Source: Muricomes intestini (lineage in GTDB: Bacteria; Bacillota; Clostridia; Lachnospirales; Lachnospiraceae). From it: a stretch of DNA of 64,000 nucleotides. The translations under genes were made by a program, and so were the position numbers. Below are positions 63,994 through 64,000 of this stretch, in pieces; positions within the stretch are counted from its first letter, which is position 1; the number at the start of each line of letters is the position of its first letter. Location: positions 122,519 through 186,518 of the forward strand of contig NZ_SLZZ01000004.1 of NCBI RefSeq assembly GCF_004346165.1. Direction: 5' to 3'. The notes under the pieces were generated by a model. That model did no database searches, was not told the origin of the DNA, and worked only from the letters and a program-made list of their open reading frames with translations.

Positions 63994-64000
63994 ATGGCGA
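63994..64000 (+). CDS. grdD: Start of grdD (truncated by window edge)
   Basis: ATG GCG A begins 10 bases after the grdC stop with GGGGTGTGAG in front. By operon order in characterised systems this is grdD, the second component C subunit, but only two codons are visible. Confidence 0.55.

Overview
The window looks like chromosome from a low-GC, anaerobic, spore-forming Firmicute, most likely of the Lachnospiraceae/Clostridia type. Reasons: a glgC-glgD pair, spoVG, an xpaC-telA pair, a T-box before a eukaryote-type proS, purine-rich ribosome binding sites, several RbsABC-type sugar transporters, and a Stickland-type selenoprotein betaine reductase. I do not commit to a species.

Layout. 1-5.9 kb: glycogen synthesis (glgC cut by the left edge, glgD), spoVG, an RluA-type pseudouridine synthase, xpaC and telA. 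6.0-15.2 kb: sugar locus 1 (DeoR regulator, FGGY kinase, divergent ABC transporter, class II aldolase, fused DhaK-DhaL kinase). 15.3-22.7 kb: housekeeping core (T-box, proS, HD protein, rpsL, rpsG, fusA, tuf). 23.0-32.9 kb: sugar locus 2 (ABC transporter with two permeases, metallo-beta-lactamase-fold hydrolase, Tm-1-like protein, small class II aldolase, GntR regulator, RuBisCO-like protein, HPr-like protein). 33.0-43.3 kb: sugar locus 3 (TpiA- and RpiB-like isomerases, phosphomannose-isomerase-like cupin, class II aldolase, RpiR regulator, ADP-dependent sugar kinase family protein, ABC transporter). 43.8-54.8 kb: sugar locus 4 (YesN/YesM-like two-component system, degenerate ABC-ATPase homologue, ABC transporter, TIM-barrel epimerase, HxlB-like SIS protein, second DhaK-DhaL kinase). 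54.9-64 kb: TetR regulator and the betaine reductase operon (grdI, grdH, BCCT transporter, trxB, trxA, grdA, grdC, start of grdD), with two in-frame UGA codons read as selenocysteine.

Functional reading. Four RbsABC-type importers, each next to a different class of regulator, surround kinases, aldolases and phosphosugar isomerases. The set of DhaK-type kinases, a TpiA paralogue, an RpiB paralogue and a TIM-barrel epimerase resembles the enzymes that carry C4 ketoses (erythrulose phosphates) to D-erythrose 4-phosphate. The RuBisCO-like protein sits in locus 2, whose substrate I cannot name. At the right end, imported betaine would be reduced via thioredoxin to acetyl phosphate and trimethylamine.

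A family of small mobile-looking repeats (185 bp, with 71-bp deleted forms, imperfect terminal inverted repeats and 6-7 bp flanking duplications) occurs seven times in the accessory part of the window. One copy supplies the C-terminal codons of the FGGY kinase and another the stop codon of an aldolase.
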